Positions 1 to 8,842 of a stretch of DNA of 64,000 nt are shown here, piece after piece. The notes under the pieces are model-generated. The model saw only the letters and a program-made list of their open reading frames with translations. It did no database searches and was not told the origin of the DNA. The position numbers and the translations under genes are program-made. Within the stretch, counting starts at the first letter, position 1. Each line of letters begins with the position of its first letter. Origin of the DNA: Chelativorans petroleitrophicus (GTDB lineage Bacteria > Pseudomonadota > Alphaproteobacteria > Rhizobiales > Rhizobiaceae); assembly GCF_025398195.1 (NCBI RefSeq), contig NZ_JAODNV010000005.1:186001-250000 (forward strand), in the 5' to 3' direction.

Positions 1-831
1 GAGATGCCGCTTTCGAAATCGAGCGCGGCACTCTTTGTCTCTCAGTCCGGCGAGACGGCGGACACGCTCGCTTCGCTACGTTATTGCCGAGCCCAGGGAG
101 TGCCGATCGCTTCCATCGTGAATGTGCGGGATTCGACCATCGCGCGCGAGAGCGACGGCATCTTCCCCACGCTTGCGGGACCGGAGATCGGTGTGGCCTC
201 CACCAAGGCCTTCACCTGCCAGCTTGCGATCTTCGCCGCCCTTGCGGCGCGCGCCGGCCTCCAGCGCGGCACGCTTTCCGACGAGGAGGCGCGCAGGATG
301 GTCCGTGCGCTTTCGGAAGCGCCGCGCTATGCCGCCCAGGCCTTGCGGCTGGAAGGGCACATCGAGAAGATCGCGCGCGAGCTGTCCCAGGTCCGCCACG
401 TGCTCTATCTCGGGCGCGACACTAGCTATCCGCTCGCCATGGAAGGGGCGCTGAAGCTCAAGGAGATCTCCTACATCCACGCCGAAGGCTATGCGGCCGG
501 CGAACTCAAGCACGGGCCGATCGCGCTGATCGATGAGAGCATGCCGGTCATCGTGATCGCACCGACCGACCGCATTTTTGAAAAGACCGTCTCCAACATG
601 CAGGAAGTGGCGGCGAGGGGAGGGCGCATCATCCTGATTACAGACGAAGCGGGTGCCGCGCGTGCGTCGCTCGACAAGTTTGAGACGATCGTCATGCCCA
701 CCATGCCGGAATTCATCGCCCCGATCGTCTATGCGCTTCCGGTACAGATGCTGGCCTATCACACGGCCGTCGCGATGGGCACGGATGTCGACCAGCCGCG
801 CAATCTCGCGAAGTCCGTGACCGTCGAATAG
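1..831 (+). CDS. glmS: Glutamine--fructose-6-phosphate aminotransferase, 3' part (partial at window edge)
   Basis: GlmS makes glucosamine-6-phosphate from fructose-6-phosphate and glutamine in the cytoplasm, the first step towards UDP-GlcNAc. Only the C-terminal isomerase half is present: the frame is open from the first base, and the N-terminal glutaminase domain lies outside the window. Visible are the sugar-binding SIS motif SQSGETADTL near residue 15, a second SIS domain with LKLKEISYIHAEG, the ELKHGPIALI segment, and the family-typical C-terminus DQPRNLAKSVTVE. A glmU gene for a later step of the same pathway lies at 23979-25340. The DUF502 gene follows on the same strand after about 140 bases. 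Assignment is secure; the true start cannot be seen. Confidence 0.96.
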   Translation, partial: EMPLSKSSAALFVSQSGETADTLASLRYCRAQGVPIASIVNVRDSTIARESDGIFPTLAGPEIGVASTKAFTCQLAIFAALAARAGLQRGTLSDEEARRMVRALSEAPRYAAQALRLEGHIEKIARELSQVRHVLYLGRDTSYPLAMEGALKLKEISYIHAEGYAAGELKHGPIALIDESMPVIVIAPTDRIFEKTVSNMQEVAARGGRIILITDEAGAARASLDKFETIVMPTMPEFIAPIVYALPVQMLAYHTAVAMGTDVDQPRNLAKSVTVE

Positions 832-973
832 ACCCACTGGAGCATGGTGGCCTCGGCGGGCTTGCACCTGCCGCGGGCATCAACGCATGGCTGGACGGCC
901 GGAACTGTCTTGGCTAAAGTCCCGGGCGTGCCGCAGCCGTGTTTTCCCGCATTGTCCGAGGTGCCTTCCGTTG

Positions 974-1675
974 ATGACCCGTCTGCGCAATTATTTTTTG
1001 ACGGGCTTCATCGTGACCGCGCCGCTGGCGATCACGATCTACATCGTCTGGTCCTTCATCGGCTGGGTCGATTCTTGGGTGAAGCCCTACATTCCGGCCC
1101 GCTACAACCCGGACAATTATCTGCCTTTCGCGGTGCCGGGATTCGGCCTCATCGTCGCCTGCGTTCTCATCACGCTGGTAGGGTTCCTGACAGCAAGCTT
1201 CGTCGGCCGGACGATCATCCACTACGGCGAGTATCTGCTCGACCGCATGCCGCTCATCAGAACCGTCTACAAGACGCTGAAACAGATCCTGGAGATGATC
1301 TTTTCGGAGCGGTCGGAGACCTTCAAGAAGGTGGGTCTGGTCGAGTTTCCGCACCGGGGTGTGTGGGCCATCGTCTTCATCGCGGCTGAGGCGCGCGGCG
1401 AAATTCAGCAGTCGATTGGCAGCGAGGAAGACCCGATGATCGCGGTCTTCATGCCGACTACGCCCAATCCGACCACCGGCTTTCTCATGTATGTGCGCAA
1501 GAGCGAGGTGATCGAGCTTTCGATGTCGATTGAGGACGGGGCCAAACTCCTCATCTCCGCCGGCCTCATATCGCCTGAATACCAGCAGACCACCCAGGCG
1601 CTTGCCGAGGAATTTCTTGGAAAGAGGCACAAGCCGAACGGGCCGCACGAGGCGGGCGATAAGCCGCAAGCTTAG
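974..1675 (+). CDS. DUF502 family membrane protein
   Basis: A 233-residue inner-membrane protein of the DUF502 family, of unknown function. The N-terminus MTRLRNYFLTGFIVTAPLAI leads into a first membrane helix (about residues 8-28) and a second helix follows near residues 52-78. A soluble domain then contains the conserved HYGEYLLDRMPLIRTVYKT and the FMPTTPNPTTGFLMYV segment. I chose the ATG at 974 because the family motif begins there and a GAGGTG lies about a dozen bases upstream. An in-frame ATG at 887 would add 29 Arg/Cys-rich residues that look non-coding. It sits between glmS and the convergent recG. Confidence 0.86.
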   Translation: MTRLRNYFLTGFIVTAPLAITIYIVWSFIGWVDSWVKPYIPARYNPDNYLPFAVPGFGLIVACVLITLVGFLTASFVGRTIIHYGEYLLDRMPLIRTVYKTLKQILEMIFSERSETFKKVGLVEFPHRGVWAIVFIAAEARGEIQQSIGSEEDPMIAVFMPTTPNPTTGFLMYVRKSEVIELSMSIEDGAKLLISAGLISPEYQQTTQALAEEFLGKRHKPNGPHEAGDKPQA

Positions 1676-1708
1676 TCGCGTCTCAGTGACAGCTATGGGT
1701 TGCGGTCG

Positions 1709-3817
1709 TCAGCCCGCGCGCAGGAGGCGAACCGCCTCGTCCTTGCCGAAGAGATAAAGCAGTATCCTGAGCGCCTGTCCGCGCTCCGAGGTAAGCTCGG
1801 GATCGCGCGCGAGTACCAGGCGCGCATCGTCGCGCGCGGCGGCCAGCAGATCGCCGTGGAACTCCAGCCGCGCCACCTGGAAGCCCGGCGTGCCGGACTG
1901 TCGTGTACCAAGCAGATCGCCCTCTCCGCGCAGCTTCAGATCCTCCTCGGCAATCAGGAAGCCATCCTCCGTCTCGCGCAGGATGGAGAGCCGTCGCTTG
2001 GCCGTTTCTCCGAGCGGCGCTTTGTAGAGCAGGACACAGGATGACGGCTTCTCGCCGCGCCCCACGCGGCCGCGAAGCTGGTGAAGCTGGGCAAGTCCGA
2101 ACCGTTCCGCGTGCTCGATGACGATGATCGTCGCGTCCGGCACGTCCACGCCCACCTCCACCACGGTCGTGCCGACCAGGATGCGCGTTTTCCCCTCCTT
2201 GAAAGCGCTCATGGCCGCGTCCTTCTCGCGCGCGTTCATCCGCCCATGCACGAGCCCGACCGCCTCGCCGAAGATTTTCTCCAGGGCAGCGAAGCGGTCT
2301 TCCGCGGAGGTAAGTTCGAGCTCTTCCGACTCCTCCACGAGCGGGCAAATCCAGTAGACCTTCTGCCCGCCGGCGATCGCCTGTTGCAGCCGTTCGATCA
2401 GTTCGCCTAGCCTGTCCGCCGGCATGGTTACGGTGCGGATGGGCTTGCGCCCGGCCGGCTTCTCCGTCAGTCGCGAGACGTCCATGTCTCCGAAGGCCGA
2501 AAGCACCAGCGTGCGCGGAATGGGCGTCGCTGTCATCACCAGCATATCCGGCGCTTCGCCCTTGGCGCTGATCGCAAGCCGCTGATGGACGCCGAAACGG
2601 TGCTGTTCGTCGATGACGGTAAGCACGAGGTCGCGGAAGCGCACCTGTGCCTGGAAGAGCGCGTGCGTGCCGATGACGAGGGAGATTTCGCCGGAGGCCA
2701 GCCCCTTGAGTACGGCGTCGCGCTCGCGGCCCTTTTCTCGACCCGTCAGCAACGCCGCCTTGAGACCCGCCGCCTGCGCCAGAGGGGCTATGGTTGCGAG
2801 GTGTTGGCGGGCGAGCAGTTCCGTGGGGGCCATCAGCGCAGCCTGGCCGCCTGCCTCGGCGGCACGCGCCATCGCCATGAGCGCCACCACCGTCTTGCCC
2901 GCGCCCACGTCGCCCTGAAGCAGGCGCAGCATACGGGTTTCCTTGGCAAGGTCGGAAAGGATGTCGGCCACCGCCTGCTCTTGCGAGTGTGTAAGCGAAT
3001 AGGGCAGGGCCTTCCTGATGTGGGCAATGAGCCTGCCGTCCCCCGTCAGCGGCCGCCCCGAAAGCTTTCGCGCGCGGGCTCTCACGAGCGCGAGCGAAAG
3101 CTGGCTTGCCAGGAATTCGTCATACGCCAGACGGCGCCAGGCTGGTCCCTCGGGCGAAATATCCTCCGCACCCTTCGGATCGTGCAGCTGCGCAAGGGCC
3201 GCCTTGAAGCCCGGCAGGCCGAGGCGGCCCCTGAAATTCCTATTTTGCCATTCCGGCAGGTCCGGGAGACGGGTGAGCGCCTGCTGAATGGCCCGTCGCA
3301 GAACCTTGGGTGAAAGGCCGGCCGTCAGCGGGTAGACTGGTTCCAGTGCGGGAAGCTCCTGGGCCTCCGCGACGGGCACTACATAGTCCGGATGGACCAT
3401 GGAGGGCCTGCCGTTGAACCAGTCCATGCGACCGGAGACCAGCACTTCCGCGCCAACCGGCAGCAGCCGCTCCAGATAGGCTTGGTGCGCGTGAAAGAAG
3501 GTCAGCGCGATCTCGCCCGTCTCGTCGAAGGCGAAGACGCGGTAGGGCACGTTCTTCTTGCCGCGTGGGGGCGGCTGGTGGCGCGCAACCGTCACCTGAA
3601 GCGTCACCGTCGCGCCGTGGGGCGCATGCACCACCTCGGGCCGCCGAGTACGGTCGATGAGCGAATGCGGCAGGATGAAGAGAAGATCGCCCACTCGAAG
3701 CGATCTGTTCGTCAGGTCTGCGGGCACCACATTGGCGATAAGCCCTGCGATGCGATTGCCGATGCCGTCCAATGACGTGGCGGGAGCGAAGAGCGGATCG
3801 AGAAGAGGCGGGCGCAT
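1709..3817 (-). CDS. recG: ATP-dependent DNA helicase RecG
   Basis: RecG remodels stalled replication forks and Holliday junctions. The 702-residue protein has the family layout: an N-terminal OB-fold wedge domain (about residues 40-150), then two superfamily-2 helicase lobes. Walker A is GDVGAGKT at 302-309, the DExH box reads DEQH in VIDEQHRFGV near residue 400, and the second lobe has LVGTTVVEVGVDVPDA followed by QLRGRVGRG. Length is normal for RecG. It reads toward the DUF502 gene and is divergent from sdhE-mfd. The ATG is used directly; no strong alternative start is seen. Confidence 0.97.
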   Translation of the reverse strand: MRPPLLDPLFAPATSLDGIGNRIAGLIANVVPADLTNRSLRVGDLLFILPHSLIDRTRRPEVVHAPHGATVTLQVTVARHQPPPRGKKNVPYRVFAFDETGEIALTFFHAHQAYLERLLPVGAEVLVSGRMDWFNGRPSMVHPDYVVPVAEAQELPALEPVYPLTAGLSPKVLRRAIQQALTRLPDLPEWQNRNFRGRLGLPGFKAALAQLHDPKGAEDISPEGPAWRRLAYDEFLASQLSLALVRARARKLSGRPLTGDGRLIAHIRKALPYSLTHSQEQAVADILSDLAKETRMLRLLQGDVGAGKTVVALMAMARAAEAGGQAALMAPTELLARQHLATIAPLAQAAGLKAALLTGREKGRERDAVLKGLASGEISLVIGTHALFQAQVRFRDLVLTVIDEQHRFGVHQRLAISAKGEAPDMLVMTATPIPRTLVLSAFGDMDVSRLTEKPAGRKPIRTVTMPADRLGELIERLQQAIAGGQKVYWICPLVEESEELELTSAEDRFAALEKIFGEAVGLVHGRMNAREKDAAMSAFKEGKTRILVGTTVVEVGVDVPDATIIVIEHAERFGLAQLHQLRGRVGRGEKPSSCVLLYKAPLGETAKRRLSILRETEDGFLIAEEDLKLRGEGDLLGTRQSGTPGFQVARLEFHGDLLAAARDDARLVLARDPELTSERGQALRILLYLFGKDEAVRLLRAG

Positions 3818-3919
3818 GGATTGAAATTATGCGACCCTGAAGCGGATGAAAACCGCAACGGAGGCTGACATCGGCCGGCCGAAACGCTATATGCCCCTTC
3901 TCACCGCGAAAGACAGGCA

Positions 3920-4207
3920 ATGACCGGAAGCACTCGCTCAAGCGCCGATCTCGACCCGCGCCGACGCCGCGCGCTTGTTCGCGCCTGGCGGCGGGGCATG
4001 CGCGAGATGGATCTCGTATTGGGTGCGTTCGCCGATGCGCATATAGGCTCGCTCTCCGACGAGGAGCTTTCGCAGTTCGAGGCTCTGCTGGAAGTGCCCG
4101 ATACGGACCTTCTGTCGTGGGTGACCGGTCAGGCAAAGGTGCCTGAATCCTTCGACACGCAACTTTTCCGGCGCATCCGAGCTGCGTGCGGAACACCGAC
4201 GGCCTGA
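3920..4207 (+). CDS. sdhE: Succinate dehydrogenase assembly factor 2 (SdhE/YgfY family)
   Basis: A 95-residue protein of the SdhE/Sdh5/CptB family, which promotes covalent attachment of FAD to flavoproteins such as SdhA. The diagnostic segment near residues 24-30 reads RRGMREMD and includes the RGxxE signature (RGMRE); an acidic helical stretch SDEELSQFEALLEVPD and DLLSWVTG follow, as in the family. It precedes mfd by a few bases and is probably co-transcribed with it. The region between it and recG (about 100 bases) must hold divergent promoters; I see no clear boxes. Confidence 0.9.
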   Translation: MTGSTRSSADLDPRRRRALVRAWRRGMREMDLVLGAFADAHIGSLSDEELSQFEALLEVPDTDLLSWVTGQAKVPESFDTQLFRRIRAACGTPTA

Positions 4208-4218
4208 TACGATCCAAG

Positions 4219-7200
4219 ATGACCGACCTTGTCACACCTATCGGCCTTGCGCCCGGCCGGAACGGTTCCGTGATCATCGACGGCGTGGCGGACGGCTACG
4301 AAGCCTTTGCCCTGGCGCAGCTTGCAAGCGAGATCGCGCCCGACCGGCCGCTGATCTTCGTCCTTCGGGACGGACAGCGGCTGCCTGCCATTGCCGAGGT
4401 TTTGCGTTTCGCCGCTCCTGGCCTGCCGGTCCTCCAGCTTCCGGCCTGGGACTGCCTGCCTTACGACCGTGTTTCGCCGGGCAGCGACGCGGCCGCCCGT
4501 AGGCTCGACGCGCTCTCGGCCTTGGCCGCGCTGAAGCGCCAGCCTCACCGGGCGGTGATCCTCGTCAGCGCCAACGCGCTGCTGCAGCGGATGCCGCCTG
4601 CCGCGCATGTGGAGGGGCAGACATTCCGGGCCAGACCCGGCAATCAGGTCGACATGGAAGCGCTGATCAGCCGGCTTGAACTCGGCGGCTTTGAGCGCGT
4701 GCCGACCGTGCGGGATGTCGGCCAGTATGCGGTGCGCGGCGGCATACTCGACCTGTTCGCGCCCGGCTGGGACGAGGCCCTGCGTCTCGACTTCTTCGGT
4801 GACACGCTCGAATCGATCCGCGCTTTCGACGTGGCGACGCAGCGGACGACCGGCCAGCAGAAGGAGGTTTCGCTCCAGGCCGTAAGCGAGGTGACGCTGA
4901 CGCCCGAGACGATCAGCCGCTTCCGGCGCAACTATATCGAGGCCTTCGGCGCGCCCTCGCGCGACGACGCGCTTTATGCCGCGGTTTCGGAAGGGCGCCG
5001 TTTCGCCGGCATGGAGCACTGGCTGCCGCTTTTCTACGAGCGGCTGGAGACACTGTTCGACTATCTGCCCGACGCGCCGCTCGTCTTCGATCACCTGGCG
5101 CAGGAAGCGATCGGCGAGCGTCACGCGCTGGTGACGGACCACTACGAGGCTCGTATGCGCCAGCTCAGCGAGGGTGCGAATCTCGGCGAGGCCGTGCCCT
5201 ACAAGCCTCTGGAGCCGGGACGCCTCTATCTGAGCCCCGACGAGATCGCGGCCGCGGCCGAGACCCGCACGTTCGTCCGCTTCACGCCCTTCGCGGCGCC
5301 GGAGGGAGCCGGAAAGGTGCTGCACGCCGGTTCACACCCCGGGCGCAGCTTCGCGGAGGAGCGTGCCGATCCCAATGCCAATGTCTTCGACCACGTGGTG
5401 AAGCACATCGGCGCGCTGCGGGCCGGGGGCAAGCGCGTGCTGATTGCCGGCTGGAGCGAAGGCTCGGCAGACCGAACCAACCAGATCCTCACCGAGCATG
5501 GTTTGGGCGGCGTGACGCGGGTGGAAAGCCTCGAAGCGCTCACCAAACTTCCAAAAGGTCAGGCCGGCCTTGCCGTCCTGCCGCTGGAAACGGGATTCGA
5601 AACCGATGCGCTGGCGGTCATAGCCGAGCAGGACATCCTGGGCGACCGCCTGATTCGCCGTGCCAAGAGAAGCCGCAAGGCCACTGATTTCATTTCTGAA
5701 GTCACGGCACTCTCCGCCGGCGACATCGTCGTGCATGCCGATCACGGCATCGGGCGTTTCGTCGGCCTCAGGACCATCGAGGCCGCGGGTGCTCCCCATG
5801 AATGCCTCGAAATCCGCTATGCGGGCGATGACCGGCTGTTCCTGCCGGTGGAAAATATCGACCTTCTGTCGCGCTACGGGTCGGATGCAGCCGAAGCCGT
5901 GCTCGACAAGCTCGGCGGGGTCGCGTGGCAATCGCGCAAGGCAAAGCTCAAGAAGCGACTGCTGGAAATGGCTGGTCAGCTTATCCGGCTTGCCGCCGAG
6001 CGGGCGATGCGCCCGGCCGCGAAACTCGTGCCGCCCGACGGGCTTTATGGCGAGTTTGCCGCCCGCTTCCCCTATGACGAGACGGAAGACCAGCAGACGG
6101 CCATCGAGGCCGTGCTGGAGGATCTGAGTTCAGGCCGCCCCATGGACCGGCTCGTCTGCGGCGACGTGGGTTTCGGAAAGACTGAAGTTGCACTGCGCGC
6201 GGCCTTCGTCGCGGCCATGGAAGGGTTCCAGGTGGCTGTCGTCGTGCCAACGACTCTGCTTGCCCGCCAGCATTACAAGACTTTCCGTGAGCGTTTCGCC
6301 GGCCTGCCGGTGAAGGTGCGGCAGGCGTCGCGCCTCGTCAGCAGCAAGGAGCTTGCGGAGACCAAGAAGGCGATCGCGGATGGAACGGCGGACATCGTCG
6401 TCGGCACCCATGCGCTGCTTGGCAAGTCGGTGCAGTTCAAGAACCTCGGATTGCTGATCATCGACGAGGAGCAGCATTTCGGCGTCAAGCACAAAGAGCG
6501 GCTCAAGGAGCTGAAGTCGGACGTGCATGTGCTCACGCTGTCAGCGACGCCTATTCCGCGCACCCTGCAGCTTGCGCTGACAGGTGTGCGGGAACTGTCG
6601 CTGATCGCCACGCCGCCGGTGGACAGGCTCGCCGTGCGCACATTCATCTCGCCTTTCGATCCGCTCGTCATCCGCGAGACGCTCCTGCGCGAGCGCTATC
6701 GGGGCGGCCAGAGCTTCTATGTCGTCCCGCGCATCTCGGACCTCGCGGAGGTGCGCGAGTTCCTGGCCGAGCAGGTGCCGGAACTGAAGGTGGCGACAGC
6801 GCACGGCCAGCTTCCGCCGGGCGAACTGGACGACATCATGAATGCCTTCTACGAGGGCAAATACGATGTCCTCCTGTCCACCACCATTGTCGAATCGGGG
6901 CTCGACATCCCGACGGCCAACACGCTGATCGTACACCGCTCCGATATGTTCGGCCTGGCGCAGCTCTATCAGCTTCGCGGCCGCGTCGGCCGTTCGAAGG
7001 TGCGGGCCTATGCGCTTTTCACCCTGCCGGCCAACAAGAAGCTAACACCCACGGCCGAGCGGCGCCTGAAGGTCCTGCAATCGCTCGACACTCTGGGCGC
7101 GGGTTTCCAGCTTGCTAGTCACGATCTCGACATTCGCGGCGCGGGCAACCTGCTTGGCGAGGAACAGTCCGGCCACATCAAGGAGGTAGGCTACGAACTC

Positions 7201-7725
7201 TACCAGCAGATGCTGGAGGAGGCGGTGGCAGAATTGCGTGGCGAGGGAGAGGCGGCCGATACGGGCTGGTCGCCGCAGATCACCGTCGGCACGGCCGTGA
7301 TGATCCCGGAAAGCTATGTGCCCGACCTTCAGCTTCGGCTTGGGCTTTACAGGCGGCTGGGCGAACTGACCACGACGGAGGAGATCGACGCCTTCGGCGC
7401 GGAACTCATCGACCGGTTCGGTCCAATGCCGGAAGAAGTGCAGCATCTCCTCAAGATCGTCTTTATCAAGGCGCTCTGCCGCCGCGCGAATGTGGAGAAG
7501 CTCGATGCCGGGCCGAAAGGTGCGGTGCTGCACTTCCGCAACCGGGAATTCGCAGAGCCTGCGGCACTGGTTCGCTTCATTGGAGAGCAGGGGCCGCTTG
7601 CAAAAATCCGGCCCGATCAGAGCGTAGTCTTCATCCGCGACTGGCCGACGGCGGAAAAGCGCCTTGCAGGCGCGGCCGTCATTATGACCCAGCTTGTCCG
7701 GCTCGTCGAAAAGAAAGCCGCCTGA
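4219..7725 (+). CDS. mfd: Transcription-repair coupling factor Mfd
   Basis: Mfd removes stalled RNA polymerase at DNA lesions and recruits UvrA. The protein is about 1168 residues, normal for the family. It has an N-terminal UvrB-like region (LPAWDCLPYDRVSP near residue 70), a CarD-like RNA polymerase interaction domain (GDIVVHADHGIGRFVGL near residue 500), then helicase lobes with Walker A GDVGFGKT near 648 and the DEEQ box in IIDEEQHFGV. The RecG-like TRG region and a C-terminal TRCF domain follow. I start at the ATG at 4219. A GTG at 4186 overlaps sdhE and would add 11 residues. Confidence 0.97.
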   Translation: MTDLVTPIGLAPGRNGSVIIDGVADGYEAFALAQLASEIAPDRPLIFVLRDGQRLPAIAEVLRFAAPGLPVLQLPAWDCLPYDRVSPGSDAAARRLDALSALAALKRQPHRAVILVSANALLQRMPPAAHVEGQTFRARPGNQVDMEALISRLELGGFERVPTVRDVGQYAVRGGILDLFAPGWDEALRLDFFGDTLESIRAFDVATQRTTGQQKEVSLQAVSEVTLTPETISRFRRNYIEAFGAPSRDDALYAAVSEGRRFAGMEHWLPLFYERLETLFDYLPDAPLVFDHLAQEAIGERHALVTDHYEARMRQLSEGANLGEAVPYKPLEPGRLYLSPDEIAAAAETRTFVRFTPFAAPEGAGKVLHAGSHPGRSFAEERADPNANVFDHVVKHIGALRAGGKRVLIAGWSEGSADRTNQILTEHGLGGVTRVESLEALTKLPKGQAGLAVLPLETGFETDALAVIAEQDILGDRLIRRAKRSRKATDFISEVTALSAGDIVVHADHGIGRFVGLRTIEAAGAPHECLEIRYAGDDRLFLPVENIDLLSRYGSDAAEAVLDKLGGVAWQSRKAKLKKRLLEMAGQLIRLAAERAMRPAAKLVPPDGLYGEFAARFPYDETEDQQTAIEAVLEDLSSGRPMDRLVCGDVGFGKTEVALRAAFVAAMEGFQVAVVVPTTLLARQHYKTFRERFAGLPVKVRQASRLVSSKELAETKKAIADGTADIVVGTHALLGKSVQFKNLGLLIIDEEQHFGVKHKERLKELKSDVHVLTLSATPIPRTLQLALTGVRELSLIATPPVDRLAVRTFISPFDPLVIRETLLRERYRGGQSFYVVPRISDLAEVREFLAEQVPELKVATAHGQLPPGELDDIMNAFYEGKYDVLLSTTIVESGLDIPTANTLIVHRSDMFGLAQLYQLRGRVGRSKVRAYALFTLPANKKLTPTAERRLKVLQSLDTLGAGFQLASHDLDIRGAGNLLGEEQSGHIKEVGYELYQQMLEEAVAELRGEGEAADTGWSPQITVGTAVMIPESYVPDLQLRLGLYRRLGELTTTEEIDAFGAELIDRFGPMPEEVQHLLKIVFIKALCRRANVEKLDAGPKGAVLHFRNREFAEPAALVRFIGEQGPLAKIRPDQSVVFIRDWPTAEKRLAGAAVIMTQLVRLVEKKAA

Positions 7726-7740
7726 GGGTTGCCATCAGGC

Positions 7741-8154
7741 CTAACTGAAAATGGCCAGCGGCAATCCGAGGAGGCCAAGCATGGCTCCGGCGCTTCCCAT
7801 CAGGAGTGACCAGAACGCCAGCCACGCGGGAATCCGGATGGCGGGGCTTTTGGCGTCAAGATACCATCGCAACTGGCCTACCACTCCGGCACGCGTCAGC
7901 GAGAACTCGTATGTCTGGTCGTGCATCACGCCTAGATCGAGACGAGTGTCGAGATCCATCTCGATGACGTCTTCCTCTTCCGTGCCGAGAACGGACACGT
8001 GGCAGGAATTCCCGTTGGCGGACAGCTTGACCACATCGTGGCGCCCGATCGTGCCGCGATGCTTCTTGTGAAGCCGGATGACATCGCGCGCCGTGTCGGG
8101 CACGCGCGCCTTAACCACTCGCCAGGTAAGGGTTTTTGCCTCCTTAGCCGTCAT
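7741..8154 (-). CDS. Small membrane-anchored protein of unknown function
   Basis: A 137-residue protein I do not recognise. The N-terminal part (to about residue 100) is soluble and basic, with segments such as RHDVVKLSANGNSCHVSVLG and DLGVMHDQTYEFSLTRAGVV. The C-terminus (IPAWLAFWSLLMGSAGAMLG onward, about 108-132) is one long hydrophobic stretch with a GxxxG-like pattern, so a tail-anchored topology is likely. Its ATG lies inside the end of the FrnE-like gene (11-base overlap), so it is probably translated by coupling as the last gene of a three-gene unit. The start at 8154 fits this overlap better than an in-frame start 66 bases upstream. Confidence 0.72.
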   Translation of the reverse strand: MTAKEAKTLTWRVVKARVPDTARDVIRLHKKHRGTIGRHDVVKLSANGNSCHVSVLGTEEEDVIEMDLDTRLDLGVMHDQTYEFSLTRAGVVGQLRWYLDAKSPAIRIPAWLAFWSLLMGSAGAMLGLLGLPLAIFS

Positions 8155-8842
8155 GCGGGTCCGGAGCGTCCGCGGCGAGTTCCCCGCTCGCCTTGGCCTG
8201 TGCCACCTTCCTGATGGCATCGGCCAAGGATTCGGGAGGCTGAGCGCCCATCAATGCGTAGCGTCCCTCCAGTAGAAAGCATGGCACGCCGGTGACCCCC
8301 ATTCTCTGCGCGGTCGCAATCTCGGCCTGAACCTCCTGCCGGTCGGCTGGCGAGGGAAGCAGCGACTCCACCACCGCGCGATCCATGCCTGCCTCTTCTG
8401 CGGCGGAGACGAGAACGGCTGGGTCGCCGATATTCTGCCCCTCCTCGAAATAGAGGCTGAAAAGATTGCCGATCAGGCGGCTCTGTATGTCTTCGCTCGC
8501 GCCACCAGCCCAACGGATCACCCGATGCGCATCGAGCGTGTTCGGCGCGACCTTTATGGCTTCGAAGTCGAATTTGATGCCCGCGGCGGCACCGAGCTCA
8601 CGAAGCCGGTCGTGAGCGGCGTCGATGCGCTCGCGGCTGCCGAATTTCGACAGCATGTAGCTTTGTCGCTCCAGCCCCTCAGGCGGGATTGTCGGGTCGA
8701 GTTGGAAGGGGCGCCAGCGCACCGGCACGTCGATATCTGAAAGCAGAGCCTTCGCGCGCTCCAGATTGCGCTGGCCGAGGAAACACCAAGGACAGACCAC
8801 GTCGGAGATGACATCGACGCTGATGGTGATCTTCGGTTCCAT
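8144..8842 (-). CDS. DsbA/FrnE-family thioredoxin-fold oxidoreductase
   Basis: A 232-residue cytoplasmic-looking protein (no signal peptide) of the DsbA-like FrnE / 2-hydroxychromene-2-carboxylate isomerase superfamily. It begins with the beta strand ITISVDVISDVVCPWCFLG, which carries a CPWC redox motif near residues 17-20. WRPFQLDPTIPPEG and the C-terminal GVTGVPCFLLEGRYALMGAQ, with the cis-proline of thioredoxin folds, are typical of FrnE. The start at 8842 overlaps the stop of the upstream binding-protein gene by one base (TGATG), implying translational coupling. FrnE homologues have been linked to disulfide or oxidative-stress chemistry; the substrate here is unknown. Confidence 0.88.
   Translation of the reverse strand: MEPKITISVDVISDVVCPWCFLGQRNLERAKALLSDIDVPVRWRPFQLDPTIPPEGLERQSYMLSKFGSRERIDAAHDRLRELGAAAGIKFDFEAIKVAPNTLDAHRVIRWAGGASEDIQSRLIGNLFSLYFEEGQNIGDPAVLVSAAEEAGMDRAVVESLLPSPADRQEVQAEIATAQRMGVTGVPCFLLEGRYALMGAQPPESLADAIRKVAQAKASGELAADAPDPHDG

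Noticed and set aside
7720-7740. GCCTGA...TCAGGC hairpin at the end of mfd as a terminator
   Set aside because: Only a 6-base stem with a 9-base loop, partly inside the stop codon, and no T-run; too weak to call.
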